From NCBI GenBank assembly GCA_031772625.1, contig CM062817.1, forward strand, positions 889,004,184 to 889,068,183: 64,000 nt of DNA, in the 5' to 3' direction. The position numbers were made by a program, and so were the translations under genes. Within the stretch, counting starts at the first letter, position 1. The number at the start of each line of letters is the position of its first letter. The notes under the pieces are model-generated. The model was not told the origin of the DNA, did no database searches, and worked only from the letters and a program-made list of their open reading frames with translations. Source of the stretch: Pinus tabuliformis. Lineage: Eukaryota; Streptophyta; Pinopsida; Pinales; Pinaceae. This document shows positions 32,946 to 45,877 of this stretch, in pieces.

Positions 32946-33539
32946 GAAAGTAATTATTCGTATAATCTCCAGGAGACAACTCAAATAAGATAACTTGAAG
33001 TGGACACTCCAGTTTCTTTGTCTCCTTCAAATTTTAAATCAATATATCCATCAATCTTAAGTTATCCACTTGTGAATATTTGAGTCCAAAGTATTGAGTT
33101 CCTTGCAAGTAATTCAAAACTCTTTTGTGGCAAACCAATGTCCTTTACAAGGATTTTGCATAAATATGGAAATAATTGCAATAGAAAATGAAATATCTGG
33201 TTTGGTAGTATTGAAGTAGATAAGAATTCCTATAAATTGTTATACTTCGTTTCGTCCTCAAATTAATGCCCTTATTTTGAAGTGAGCTTCATATTCTAGT
33301 CCATTGGAGTGGATAAAAAATTGCATTCAACCATGCAAAACATGTTCAACAATTATCCAATGTACTTTTTTTAGATAGGACTATATATTTTGGATGTTGA
33401 GATACTTCATTGCCCAAGTAGTAGTGAAGATGTCCCAAATATATCATCTAAAATCCTTTCTTCAACTCTTTCTTTATAGATACAATATATTTTTCATAGT
33501 TCCCTGTTATCAACATATCATTTAGATATACGACAAGAT

Positions 33540-34010
33540 AAACACATTTTTTGTGAATTTTCTTGACAAATATAATTGCAACAAGATTAAAGTATTTCAA
33601 ATTTAATTTTAGAAGATGCTTAGTCAACTTTTCATACTACGCTTGTTGTGCTTATTTTAGGCCATATAAGGATTTTATGAGTTTGCATACCCTTCACAAC
33701 AAAACCTTTTTGTTGAGATGTGAAGACATTTTCTTTCAAGTGTCCATGCAAGAAAGTAGTCTTCACTTTCATTTGATGAAATTTCCATCCATTCTAAGTT
33801 GCCAAGGCAAAAAGGGTTTGATTGGTGGCCCATTTTTTTGTGGATGCAAAAGTATCCTCATAATCAACATATTTTTCTACAAATCCTTTTGTCACAAGCC
33901 TTGCTTTTTCTTATCAAGTGAGTAGTTGATTTGTACTTGTTATTATAGACCCACTTGTAACCAATTGGTTCAATTCCAAATGGAGGACCCACCAGTGAGC
34001 ATCATAATCC
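33540..34010 (-). pseudogene. pol: Relic F: copia reverse transcriptase
   Basis: The minus strand gives IEPIGYKWVYNNKYKS, then scattered KACDKR, MDGNFIK, KTTFLHGHLKENVF-like and KSLYGLK-like pieces in shifting frames. They follow the order of copia RT up to the LYGLKQ block. No open frame and no intact YVDD. This is an old relic in line with integrase (34630-35085) and gag (35480-36220). Confidence 0.75.
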
Positions 34011-34629
34011 TTTTGCATTTCTTTTTTCCATTCATCATGAGAAGAAAAATCTTTAAAAGAATTCAGCTCAAAGTTAGTAGATAAATTCAATTCACAATCA
34101 TATCAAACATCCATATCATCAACTAAATCGTAATTATCTATATCACCTCCATCTTGTCTTGTGGAACTTCTAGTTCATTTCATTTTGGCCTCATTAGGAT
34201 TAACACTTTCAAGTGTCTTGGTGTGACATTTTGGTGACCTTTATGAGATGGCCCAATTCTCTCTACTAATTGAGATGGGATTGCATCAATATTTAGCCTT
34301 CCATGTCTTAATCACATCACTCAAAGGGTCTTCCTAATCTAAAGAAGTGGTTCAAACTTCATGAGGTGGAGACAATGCTTCAAAAGAAGATTCCATATAT
34401 TGATATAATATAGAGATACCCCCTTCAAAAGGTGGAATCTCATTATTAACTTCATGATAATGTTTTGCATGATTAAATCTATCCAAACAAACAAGTTGTC
34501 ACTCAATAGTGTTGTTCAATGTCAATCTTGGAAGATTCAAGAAAAATCACATCTTTGCACCAAAAAACCTTGTTATTTACCTCATAATAATGAATATATT
34601 CCTTTGTGGTATCTAAATACCCAAATAAG

Positions 34630-35085
34630 ATGCATTTCTAACTCCTTGCATCAAGATTGCTTCTTTGTTCCTTAGGGATCAAGGCATAGCAAGCAGAACC
34701 AAAGATCTTGAGATGCCTTATTGAAGGAATGTGGCCATACCACATTTCATAGGGAGTCTTATTTTTGAGAGCATGAGATAGACATATGTTTTTTACATCT
34801 ACTACATACATAATTGCATCAACCCACAAAATCAAATTTACCTTTTTGAAAAACATCATTGAGTGAACCATATTTAAGATAGTGTTATTTATTCTTTTAG
34901 CAACACCATTTTGTTGAGGAATGTATGAAATAGTAGTTTGATGTTGAATCCCATGTTGGTGAATATAGTTTTAAAACTCATTAGAATTATATTAATTCTC
35001 ACTATCAGTACAAAGTGAGCCACTATGTGATTATACATCATTTTCAATCCATTCATGAAAACCTCTAAAATTTTCAAAAGATTGT
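34630..35085 (-). pseudogene. pol: Relic F: copia integrase core
   Basis: Two pieces. 34871-34638 has the end of the core: ILWVDAIMYVVDVKN, NKTPYEMWYGHIPSIRHLKIFGSACYALIP. 35077-34889 has the middle of the core, including FKTIFTNMGFNIKLL. The second catalytic Asp is replaced or lost (IVAHFVLIV where SDRGGE is expected). The P.E.W.G..P....L..FG block is a reliable copia signature. Confidence 0.85.
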
Positions 35086-35479
35086 GATTTCCTTTTCAAC
35101 ATGTATACTCAACACATCTTGGTGTAATCATCAATAAAATTCATAATATATCTATTTCCATTTCCAAAAATAACATGCATAGAATCACTACAAGTTTTCT
35201 AGTGCTCTAGAATAATGAAATGGTTATTTTCTATGTTTTCCTAGGAAACAAGCATCACATTGCTTCAATTTTCTAGGAATAATTGGAAAACAAAAAACAC
35301 CATTCTTTTTCAACAAACAAATATTTCCATAATTAATATTTCCAAAGCTTGTATGCCATAGAAATATACCTTCATTGTACTGAGAAAGGTATGAAAAGTT
35401 TTATTCACAAGAAGATTTTCATTGTAGCTTCAACAATATTTCCTCCTCTATTCCAACCATCACAACTATGTTGACAAAT

Positions 35480-36220
35480 TGTTTTATTATCTCTACTTTT
35501 GCATCAAACATATGAATGGAGTGGCTTTGCTAGTGAATGTGAAAAAGGAACAATGGATTTTTTTTTTAACTCTGGAAGGTAGAGTATGTCATGCATAATA
35601 AAATAAGTTTAGGTAGTTTAAGCCTAATAGTGCCAAGTCTAGATGGTTTGACACTTGACTTGTCTACAAAATACACACTCCGTATACATTGTCACTAAGG
35701 TATTCAAAGAAGTCTTTCTAAAAGGTCCTATGAGAAGCAATGTAATGAGAATATTTAGGTGCTTTAACTTTTTTTAAATCTAGTGTTTTACCTTTGTCTT
35801 CTTTGCAGTCTTGTTTGATCCTCTCCCGGGGTATTCTACATGTGGATGCATCATGTCCATCTCTGTCACAACAAATGTAGTAAATATTAGATCTTTCCCC
35901 TTGTTGGTGTTTACCCCCACTACCTCTAAAATTATTTCTTTCACATATTCTTCTACTACCACTTATTTTAGAAGAATTATGTGACTAATTCTTTCCTTTC
36001 TAAGCATGGCACACTACTTCTTCAATGGACCGAGTTGATGTCTTCATCTTGCTGAGTGTTTTCTCTCGATAGGCAAACTTCTCCACTAGGGCATCAAAAG
36101 TAATGGATTTTAGTTTCTCACTAGATTGAAAGAATTCAAGATAATTATAGTATGTAGGATAGAAGGCCTTGACAAAGGTTGTGAGAGGAATTCCCATATT
36201 AACTCCAATGGCATCCACAT
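35480..36220 (-). pseudogene. gag: Relic F: copia gag with damaged zinc knuckle
   Basis: The open piece 36218-36000 holds a Gag C-terminal capsid helix (PTYYNYLEFFQSSEKLKSITFDALVEKF). Across stops follow Ser/Arg-rich residues and a knuckle reading YICCDRDGHDASTC. The first Cys of the usual C-x2-C-x4-H-x4-C is Tyr. Downstream sequence to 35480 should hold the protease but no active site is recognisable. Confidence 0.7.
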
Positions 36221-37724
36221 CATGTATGATGGCTCTAATTTAAAAGGTTAGGTATAAGGGGTCATCATCTTTCAACTCAAGGTTAACGTGTTTGACCATG
36301 AACTAAACAACTTTGAATTTTGAGTGTGAATAATATATATGTTTCAATGTGTTCAATGCACCATAAAAACTTGTAATTGAAATTATATGACAACTCACCT
36401 CTTCACTTACATAAGCAACAATCAGGGCATATGCTTTGCTATCTTTGCTCTCCCAAAAGGTTAGATCTTTATCCCATGAGGGATTGATAGGTGCATTTTC
36501 ATCCTATACTTCACATATACCTTTCCATAATTCATTATAAATAAGAGTATGCTTGATCTCTCTTGATCATTTTTTATAGTTCTCTTTTCCAATCAATACT
36601 ACTCTGACAATGGAGATAAGAGAATGCATCTTCACAATACTTCATAATACCTCTTCCTTCCCTGTGTTATGTGGTTATTTACTCAAAACCATTTTGAAGA
36701 AACCATTAAAATGTCATAAAATCAATGTGTCAATCAGAATATCTTCTCATGGTGTTGCTTGAAATATATTTAACTGCCTAAGTGTTATTTCCCCATACTC
36801 TGAATATGAGTTGTTGGATTCTATATGTCAATAGTGTTGTGGTTGCATAGAGTATAAAAGTGATTTTTAATCCCGGGTTGAGATATATCCCAACTATATT
36901 TTCTAAAACCCTCTTGACATACACTTGTATAGGTTCACAAGGAGAGTCCCTAAATACAGACATGACCAGTGGATTCAATCCAGATTTGGCCACAACTCCA
37001 TAATTGACTAGTGGAAATGAAAACTAGGATTATAGTATACCTGAACATACTTCATATTTACAATGGATATCATTATCCAAAGTACCTCAAAGTAACCAAA
37101 AACAAACCCTAATAATGGCATCGCTTGCTTTTCTAAATGGGCCGAAGCTCTAGTAAGCAACTCCTTTTCCCAACATTCATTAGCAAGCCTCCACCATCAA
37201 CCACAGTTGAGAATATTGCATCCAAAATTGAAACAATTGTTATTGCTTCACCTAATATGAAATAGGAGAGGGGTTGTACACAATCTGTGGAATATTTTTC
37301 TAGAGAATAACTAGTAGCACTCCATCCTTTGTTCCAATGTATTCAACACTTTGCAATCTTGGTGTATCCAATAATTTTCCTAGAAAAAACAGTTTTCACT
37401 TTTTTGCACAATAGTCTCTCTAGACTAGTTAAACAATTACCTCATTACTTGCACTGCAAGATACCATTATGGGCACCCAATATTGGCTTTAAAAAATCCC
37501 TTGTTATAATCATAGTAAGGTGGAGGGGAGGATACCTACCTAATAAAAGTTGAGGCGGGACATATGAGGGAATATAATGTCATTTCCTAATACCATGTCA
37601 CGTCTATGAGTTAAGGCCAAGTGATTTCAGTGTTTGACAAGAAGGTATTAATAATTTCATGGAATTATAGAAGTTCTTGCACACAACAAGGTATTAGAGA
37701 AAGAAATTCAATGATATTAATGGA
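36221..37724. other. Spacer, no recognisable gene
   Basis: The start probably includes the rest of relic F gag and leader. No LTR or primer-binding site could be assigned. An open frame at 36993-36778 (minus) has no recognised domain. Confidence 0.45.
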
Positions 37725-38542
37725 AACATATTTAGTGTTTAATGGAAATTATGTATGGTCCCATGATAGTATGGTTGTGATAGTGATATATGTCAAAGGT
37801 AATTATGACCCTTGATCCATATTATAGTGATGAATGTGTGTGATCCATATGACTGTGACTCTATAACAGTTGTGACAATGCCTATGATGATGACATTGAT
37901 GTGAAATATAACCATAACCTCTATGCCAGTGATATGTGATTTTGATCTTCATGACAATATTTGACAGTGATCTATATGAAAATGCCTTTGATATGTAATA
38001 TAAATATACATGGCAGTGAGCTTTAAAGTATGACAATTCCCTTTACATGGCAGTGATCATTGGTGTATGGAAGTGACAATCTGATCTATGGATTGTCTCT
38101 ATGATGAAGATATGACAGTGATGGATGATCTTATATGACAGTGATAATGATGTGGACTATGCTCTTATAATAGTGTGATATGAAGGCATGTGCCTACCTC
38201 TCTGTAGATGTGATTTATGAGGAAAGAATCTTGTCTCATGATATTTGTACATTGTATCATAGTTGAAACTTTTGTGAATATTTAATAGAAGAATAATTTG
38301 GTTTGGTTTTCCCCCTTTTGGGGTTTTTCCCTGGCCTCTGACTTAAATCCTAGTGTCTTTATTGTGCATGATTTTATTCTATTGTTCCTTATTGTTCCAC
38401 TGCTTTATTGATGTTATTTTTCTCTCTACATAATTGCTAATGAAGAAATTATGTTTATGGGGTGAACGTAATGTGAAAATGTTGAAAAAGTTTAAGTTGC
38501 AGTTATCTACAATAGAGAAGAATCTAACCCTAAAAATTAACA
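37725..38542 (+). repeat. Element C1 5' LTR, 5'-truncated
   Basis: Matches 52955-53729 (TCAATGGAAATTATGTATGG, then TTGTGACAATGCCTATGATG and GGGGTTTTTCCCT). Ends AAAATTAACA at 38542, followed by TGGAATAAAATTTGGG, a plausible decayed iMet primer site. The first 1.15 kb of the LTR is missing. Confidence 0.8.
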
Positions 38543-39512
38543 TGGAATAAAATTTGGGCTAAAGAAAATTCATTGAGATCACCCCCATTAAGACACCTAT
38601 GATGAAGTTCATGATCAAAGCATAGTGAAAGGGATGAATATGGAAGAAACCTAAAAGAAGGTCAGGGTTTGAAGGAAACCCTAGGAAGCCTTTGTTTTTG
38701 TAAATAGAAGCTAGGGTTTGAGAGACCCTAAGAGTGGCCTTGATATGGAAAAGGCCTCGTATGATTCAGAATTGTTCATGATATGGTATGATCTGTAAGA
38801 AGGCATTTAGTTATTCTAGTACCTATGACATATTCTAAGAAACCCTAGATGGACCTGTCTCCTACCTAATAGGAGATGATATGATACAGATCCAGTAATC
38901 ATATTTTACATTGATAAGTTGGTCTTGGCCGTCGATGAAAGACATCAAGGATTCAAGTGGTTTTCAAGAGGAAACATTTTTTCTGAACATGACATTGACA
39001 TATGGTTCATGGTTCATGGTGCAGGATCAAGAGAGAGTTAATAGCTTCCTACTATCCTCATTAAATATAAGTACCTTCAAGGCTTATGTTATTTCTATAT
39101 TACACTTCTATTGTTTAGATTTATTGTTTTAGACTATTGTTTATTATTCTTGTATCAGTATTCAAATGATTCTTTCACTAACGTATTAAATGAGGATGTG
39201 ATCAAGAAAAGAAGATCTCGAGGATCATCACGATGTAGAGCATTGCAAGAAGAGTTACCTCTAAGAAGGCACTGGCGCGGAAAAATGAAGGGGCCACTCT
39301 CATATCTAGAAAATAAATATAGTCCTCTCTCATCATCATCAATTACACTTTCAATATGGTTATTTATTTTTCTATCATTTCTCTTGCTCTTATTTTGGTG
39401 TCAAAAGTACAATAGATGGATGTAAGGTCCAATTCCTATATATCGAGATTGAGAAGGATGTAGAGCCTTCCCTTGATTAGAATGGAAATAGACAAGACCT
39501 CGTACCTTGGAG
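38543..39512 (+). other. Element C1 internal sequence before B insertion
   Basis: No domain is recognised. An open frame at 39111-39425 has a basic middle (KKRRSRGSSRCR) and a hydrophobic end, but nothing that I can name. It ends at the target duplication TGGAG. Confidence 0.45.
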
Positions 39513-40553
39513 TGTTATAGACATTTTTCGGCCCTACAACCCCAAGCATGAAATGTCCATAAATCAAGGGCTCCTAAGTCCCTAAAAGTGTTGTTCTAAC
39601 CCCTAAAAGAACAAGGTCAACATATTACAGCTTCTCCCAGAAGTTCTCCATGAAAAACTACTCAGAATTGGTCAAAACAGGATCATTTCAGCTGCTCTAC
39701 TGGCTAAGTGCATTGCATCTCACCTAAATATACTGTGTGGGTGCGTTGCATTTCAAAAACCCCTTCTGTGGGGTGCGATGGGCGAGAAATGACAAATGGC
39801 AGTGTCATTCCGCGAGGTGGAGAGGCAATGGAAGCTTCCGGAATCTTCTCCTGTGACACTTGCCTCACTGAATTCGACCAAGGATGAGTAAGAGACCATC
39901 AATCTCCAAGTGGAAGCAAGAACTATCAGAGGGAAGACACTAATCAAATCACAAGCTGACTCATCCCCCTTACAGATATCTATATATGGATCCCTCATCC
40001 CAGAGATCCAAAGGCTGGAATTTTGCATATTGTAAGGAATTGTTGTTGGTTTCTTGAGACAGACATCAGATTGTTGGGTGATCTAAGCTTTGTTTGAGGT
40101 GAAGAGGGGTTTCTTTGCTGGGAGGTTGATGCTGGGTCAGAACAACTGGTTGTAACTCCTCTTGGCTCTTTTCTTGTTTATCAATAAAAGCTATTCAAGT
40201 TTTCCTCCATGCTTTTGTGTCATTGATGCTTGCTACATTTGTATGGTCAATTTACATCTGATCCTAGATTGTTTATGATTATAGATCCATGTCTTTGTAT
40301 AGTGCTATGCTTCTGTGATCTTATATGTACTTTGTGAAGCTGGGCGTGCAAGGGAGCAGGTAGCTGAAGACTATCAAAGAGGAGAGGAATCAAATCAGGA
40401 GATTAGCGCAAGACAGAGGTTGGTCTTTCTGTTCCTCTCTATCTATAATTCATAAAGGAAAAACGAAAGTATCTTTTCTCTGTTTGTTTCTAAGGTAGCT
40501 GTCACACCTTAGTGGGATAGTGTAGTTCTATATAGAAACTTTTCCCTGTAACA
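39513..40553 (+). repeat. Element B 5' LTR
   Basis: TGTTATAG to CTGTAACA, 1041 bp. TATATAT at 39981-39987 is the likely promoter, and AATAAA at 40183-40188 the likely polyadenylation signal. Most differences from the 3' LTR are G/A or C/T at CG sites kept in this copy. Confidence 0.95.
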
Positions 40554-40556
40554 AAA

Positions 40557-40575
40557 TGGCGACCATACTGGGGAG
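40557..40575 (+). promoter_or_regulatory. Element B primer-binding site
   Basis: TGGCGACCATACTGGGGAG, three bases after the 5' LTR. Identical to the element A site at 7803-7821. Confidence 0.85.
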
Positions 40576-42277
40576 ATAATTAGTTTGTTTGTTTATCATT
40601 CTTTGTTGTTTGTTTCATAAACTTACAAGTAGCATTCGAACTACATTTGCCATAACAAATGCAAAGTAGATAACTGCTGCTTCAATCCATTTACTGGATC
40701 TGTTTATGATTTAAACAACTGATTCACAAACTATCTGATTTCCCTTGTGATAGCTCTTAGATCCTCCTTAGATCTACCCCTGATTGTTGCATTACTGATT
40801 GCTTTTTTCTCGGCCAAAACCCAAGAAATGAACTGCAAACTGTGACCCGAAACCCGAACAGAGTCTCGTTTCTGGCCCAGCGCAGGTACTGTTCAGAGAA
40901 TCTGAGTTTCAGTGCACTTCCTGAGTGGACAAGCTGCGCTACATTTCAAATTCTCTATGTTACAGGTGCGCTGATCAGACTAGCTCTGTGCAGTTTTGGA
41001 TTCTGTGATTCATTCTTTCCAGTTCTATTCCTGAATTTTGCTGCCTGTGATCAGTATATGTCTGTTTGAAACCCCTTTTCCTTGCTGCTATTCCGCCTCC
41101 TTTGTACAAAAGAACTGTAGATTTTTTTGTGTGTTTGTTGAGTCATTTACAGTTCTCCTTCACAAAAGTAACATAATCGTACTGTCGTCCTTTGATTTGA
41201 AACTATCGCAAGTGTCGATTTCAATCGTAGGAAAGAGTTTGATTGCTGTTGATCATCGATTATCCTGTTACTATTGCTTTTGGTCTGAATTTGTAATTTT
41301 CTAGTGTCGAGAACAAGTATTCAATTCAAAATCGTAAAGTGTTGTGATCGTCTCCATTTTTGATTTCGAAAAGAAACTTGTTGATATTTGTCGCTTGAAA
41401 AGAAATTCAGATTTTTGCATCAACTTTCTTTTTAGCATTCATATACTAAGAAAGTCGAAAACAAATACATGCATGTCCATTTGCATATAGACAGTCTGAT
41501 TGGCTTTATTTAGGAAAGTGCATTTAGAGTGTGCTCTTTGCTCTTTGTGAAAATATTCTGTCTTTCTTTTCCTTAGTAGCTAGGATTTTCATTGCACAAA
41601 GAAGATAAAAAGTTGGTTTATCATCTTAGATTGCATTTTAGGAATTACATCTACATCTTGCGGTGAACCTGAAAGGCAAACTTCATAAACAAGATCAACT
41701 TAAAATAAATTCAATGAATCTAACAACGCTTTGGAACTTAACGCACAACATTTAGAAGTCTAGGCTAGAGACGTATTCCGGCATCGTAAAGCCTGGTAAC
41801 TGTTTTTCTCACTGATGGTTGGGTGATTCCTCCACTTTGAGACAATAAGTGCCAGTACGGACCTGTGCTCCCACGTACCGTCGAGTATATTTTGAGAGAC
41901 CCCAATAGGCTTAATCCTTTATCCATAGGAAGCCATGTCTGCCGCCCTATCGATCGCAATGCACTGAACACAGCATTCGGGAAGATTGACTGCCGTACCG
42001 TAAAAAGTATTCTGCAGTTTTGCGATTAGTTTGGTAATCCCTCTACCTAGATTTCCAGAGCAATCCCTTTTGTTCCTTTTCAGACTCCTTAACAGAAAAG
42101 GTCCATTTGAGCACTGATCACTTCAGGCTCATTAAAAATTGAAGGAGACTAGACTCATCTTTTGTTTTTTCTCGACTCTTAAAAACTGAAAAAACAAGTT
42201 GTGTCAAAGCGTCTAAAATTCATTTAATTCTGAAACATACTTCCCCTTTATTTTAGTTGATCGAGTAATCCGCAATC
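40576..42277 (+). other. Element B long untranslated leader
   Basis: 1.7 kb between primer-binding site and the first Gag-like Met. There are many short frames and no domain. A leader this long is common in Tat/Ogre-type elements and may hold packaging signals or an intron, but I cannot show either. Confidence 0.5.
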
Positions 42278-43663
42278 GTGGAAGAAAGTCAATTGAAACC
42301 CCGTCGTTCGCGGAGGCTTACGAGTCAACCGTCTTTGTCTCCGGAATCGAAGCTAGTACGGACAAAGCGAACTCGTTTAACCAGATCCAAATCTCCTATT
42401 AAAGTTAGAACAAGTGTTCCAACAACATCAGAGACTCCGGTTAAACATTTCTGGAATCCCTGCCTCTACAAAAGAAGTTCAGCAGCCACAGAAGGACAGT
42501 ATTATTGATCCTAGTCTAAGAGTAAACACTTGCGTTACGGAACCAGTTCCATTTACAATCGGTTCGGAGAGTCTTACTCTTCAAACATCTGTCACTGCCG
42601 ATTCCATACCTTCTTCGGCACCAAAAATATTCTACGGACCTGACGGTCTACCCCTTCCACCTGGTCTGATTGCCATAGAAGAGATTGTGGAAGATCCTCC
42701 AATTAGTACTCCATCGCAATTTGGAGTCGGGATCGCTCTGTATCCTTCTTCATCAGAAGTTAGTCTACCGCCAGCGAAAGCTCCTGTAGAATCGCTAGGT
42801 AACCTTTTGGATAGACTAGAAATGTCTGAACAACCGTCAACATCTAGGACTGTGTCACCTGACACAGCGACGACAGAACTCCCTGCTATCACTCCAACAA
42901 TGTTCGCCAGTATACCATCTGTCCCAACTAGCTCTCAACCGCTAGAAGGAGCCCACTCAGGGGCCATTTCGACAGTATGGTTTGTTCTTGTTTGTTCATC
43001 CGGAATAATATCCGGAAACTCTTATGTTGAGTCTCAACAAATTGATCCATTTGGAGGTCAATTTGGGCGGTCCGGCCCCCTAGGACAAACCATTCCCTTG
43101 AGTTCTGGATTACCACCGTATGGGGGGCAGTATACCCTTTCATTATCCCCTCCGGGAGGATATCCATGCGGGAGTTCACAACAACATTCAAGTTATACTG
43201 GAATTACCTCAAGTGGTTGGGTACCAATACTACCTCAACAACCAAGAGTTGTATATTCAATGCAACAATGCTTACCTATGTCAAATATATCAACTACACC
43301 AGCTATTGTGACGGTGTTGCAAGTTCAAGCGCTGCCTGTTGTATGCCAACCTCAGGTCTCTCAGGTTGTAATGCAACAGCCCATTGACCCTGCGAATCAA
43401 CCACAATCACCGACTGGTGGAATGACACAGGTTCAGACGGGTACAATTACCCCTCATCTTGGTCAAACTGTTAGTATCGGGCAACAGCACATGGCTTCAC
43501 AACCATGGCTAGTACAATACCAACAACCGCAATTCCAACAAGTATACCAAGGTTCTGAGCAACAAATCTTTGCAAATAGTGGACAGACATATATTCAAAA
43601 CGGTCAAAATCAACCATTTTACAATGGTCAGCCCACCAACCTTACCAAAGTTACCAACATCAA
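42278..43663 (+). pseudogene. gag: Element B Gag N-terminal Pro/Gln-rich region, two frameshifts
   Basis: The first piece (42278-42508) is basic (KPRRSRRL, KRTRLTRSKS) and could bind nucleic acid. The frame then changes near 42440 and continues at 42414-43739 as a low-complexity Pro/Gln/Ser/Thr-rich chain (GPDGLPLPPGL, then many QQ pairs and QNGQNQPFYNGQ). It changes back to the first frame near 43650, just before the capsid domain. Such disordered Gag N-termini are usual in Tat-type elements. The two frameshifts are probably decay. Confidence 0.7.
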
Positions 43664-44797
43664 ATGCATTATGCTGGTATGCAAAGACCAACTGCTCAGG
43701 CAATCCCATCTTATCCTGGGTATGCTTCACCTAACCTGAATCAACAGTTACCCTTTGTGGCAACTTTAGAGTTACCTGATTTAAATCGGTTAACAAACGA
43801 TCCAATCGCTTACGCCCCTTGGTGGCCAGCGATTCCGCATAAACTTCCATCAGATATTCCTAAATTTAATGGAAATCCGGGTGAAGATCCATCGAATCAT
43901 GTGATGACCTTTCATCTATGGTGTTCATCAAACACCCTAAATGATGATTCGATAAGACTTCGCCTCTTTCAGAGGACGTTAACGGGTCCAGCGGCAAAAT
44001 GGTACATCGAATTGCCTAGAGCTTCATTCGACAACTTCAGTACCTTAGCCACAACCTTTTTAACCCATTTTCAGTTACCAATAAGGTACAAAACAGGAAC
44101 AGAACTTCTTACCAACTTCAAACAGACAACGGCCACTCACATATCTGATCATATACATGAGTGGCGACGTCGTTGTAGAATGGTAAAAACGTATGTCCCC
44201 GATCAGCTCTTAGCTGAATGGTTTATCAAGTCATTACTACCTTCCATCATGGAAGATGTGGCAAAGGGGGGAGTCGTAACAGAAGAGCAAGTTATCGCTC
44301 GTGCGCAATATTTGGACTTGATTTACACTCGGTCCGGCACGCTCTACGATAAAATACCCGACGCCCCTAGACCAGAATTCTCAATTCCTCCTCCTCCTAA
44401 ATCAAATAATGACTCTCATGCCGGCGATGGCGTGATTGGCACAACAGACACGAAATCGACAAAGGCTACATCCAAAAAGGCCCGTAAGATTTCAGGTCAA
44501 AATGCAAAAGATGAACTTCTTGCCTCGGAAGTAAATGTCGTATCGACAGATAAAGGCAAAGAAACCAAACAACCAGGGAGCAAGAAGAAAGGCAAAGGGA
44601 AGAAGAAGAAACAGGAGGAATCATCACCTGAAAAATCTTCTTCAAACCCTCCTGGAGATAGGAAACCAAAAAATCCATGCCTTATATGCGATGAATATCA
44701 TTGGACCGCAAGTTGTCCACACAGAGCTGAGCTTAAGAAATTCTTCAAGAATTCAAAAACCTCTGCAGTGTTAACTGATCCGTTTCCAAATCCATGA
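43664..44797 (+). CDS. gag: Element B Gag capsid and zinc knuckle
   Basis: 377 codons. Residues about 25-225 are a clear Tat/Ogre-type gag: LPSDIPKFNGNPGEDPSNHV, HLWCSSNTLNDDSIRLRLFQ, GPAAKWYIELP, THFQLPIRYKTG, HISDHIHEWRRRCR and IARAQYLDLIYTRSGTLYD. A Lys-rich spacer follows (GSKKKGKGKKKKQEE). The knuckle CLICDEYHWTASC is a C-x2-C-x3-H-x4-C variant. The in-frame TGA at 44795-44797 replaces what is probably Gly (GGA), because the same frame continues with recognisable sequence. Gag assembles the particle that packages element RNA. Confidence 0.92.
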   Translation: MHYAGMQRPTAQAIPSYPGYASPNLNQQLPFVATLELPDLNRLTNDPIAYAPWWPAIPHKLPSDIPKFNGNPGEDPSNHVMTFHLWCSSNTLNDDSIRLRLFQRTLTGPAAKWYIELPRASFDNFSTLATTFLTHFQLPIRYKTGTELLTNFKQTTATHISDHIHEWRRRCRMVKTYVPDQLLAEWFIKSLLPSIMEDVAKGGVVTEEQVIARAQYLDLIYTRSGTLYDKIPDAPRPEFSIPPPPKSNNDSHAGDGVIGTTDTKSTKATSKKARKISGQNAKDELLASEVNVVSTDKGKETKQPGSKKKGKGKKKKQEESSPEKSSSNPPGDRKPKNPCLICDEYHWTASCPHRAELKKFFKNSKTSAVLTDPFPNP

Positions 44798-45877
44798 ACA
44801 AATCTGGTTGAAAGTGGAAATGCTTCCCCGTCTCAAGTGCTAATGTTTTCGGTTTCAAAACAGCAAAATGATGCTTTGATATTGACAAGGAACAAAGATT
44901 ATGGGAATCCACAGCTGTCGAACAATAAGGATAAAGATCAACCTAGTAGTTCGACAACAACTTCGACAGAAGTTGTGCCACCCATCATTCCTGAATTGAC
45001 AATTAAACCGCCAAAGGGAGTAGTACACAAGTCGACATTAAATCCCCGTGCTAGAGCAGCACATCATTATAATATAGCGGAAGATTTGGCCCAATCGTCG
45101 TGCGCTATGTCGACACTTGAGGTACCGCAAAATTTCCTCTCCCAAGAGCAAGCTTTATTATCAGCAATAGGTGGGATTGACCCAATGGATTCCAATCTTG
45201 TGGCCTTTGATCATTAAGGATATGACCCTCAGTTACCAGCTCAACTAGCTTTCCTTATTCAAGTGAAAGCCCTCAACAAAACTGTTCATCGAACAATTAT
45301 TGATGAGGGGGCATCCACATGTATTATTTCAATGAGTTGCTGGTAAAATTTAGGCTCACCACCCTTGTCGCGATCATCAACAATGTTAAGAGCATTTGAT
45401 GGACGATCATACACTCCATATGGGATTTTAAGTAACTTGCAAGTTGAACTGGGGGGTAAAACAGTAGAAATTGATGTTGAAGTAATCGACGGAAACCTCA
45501 ATTACAACATCCTACTGGGAAGGCTTTGGATATATGCCATGGCTGCAGTTGTGTCGACCTACTTCAGGAAGATTGCATTTCCCTTCCAAGTAGGAATTAC
45601 AATCGTTGACCAACAAACATTTCTCCCCAACAGTTCACAAGTTACGGGAAGCATTCCAATGATCCATGGAAGCAATCATTCGCTACAAAATATCGGAGTA
45701 GGTCTCCTAAAAGACCCTGCCTTAATAGGTACTTTTGCCCTACTGCCTCCGAGTAATCTGGCGGAAGTAGCGTCGGTAGGAAGGTGCAATATGATATCGT
45801 CTAAAAAGATCTCAAAAAACGATATCAACATGGATCATGCAATGGTTTTGCCCCCAAGCCCAACAGAAATATTGTAG
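44798..45877 (+). pseudogene. Element B aspartic protease, stop-interrupted
   Basis: It continues in the gag frame. 44837-45217 gives MFSVSKQQNDALILTRNKDYGNP and a linker with KGVVHKSTLNPRARAAHHYN. After a TAA at 45215 come YDPQLPAQLAFLIQVKALNKT and the active-site region TIIDEGASTCIISMSCW (Asp codon 45302-45304). Another TAA at 45344 follows, then the second half: LRAFDGRSYTPYGILSNLQV, VEVIDGNLNYNILLGRLWIY and SGYFRKIAFPF-like sequence. The DEGAS active site and LLGRLW block are typical for proteases of Tat-type elements. A TAG at 45875 ends the piece. Confidence 0.85.

Noticed and set aside
39753..40028. 91-codon antisense ORF in both LTRs of element B (also 48680-48955).
   Set aside because: It is antisense to the element; shared openness follows from high LTR identity. 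No domain.
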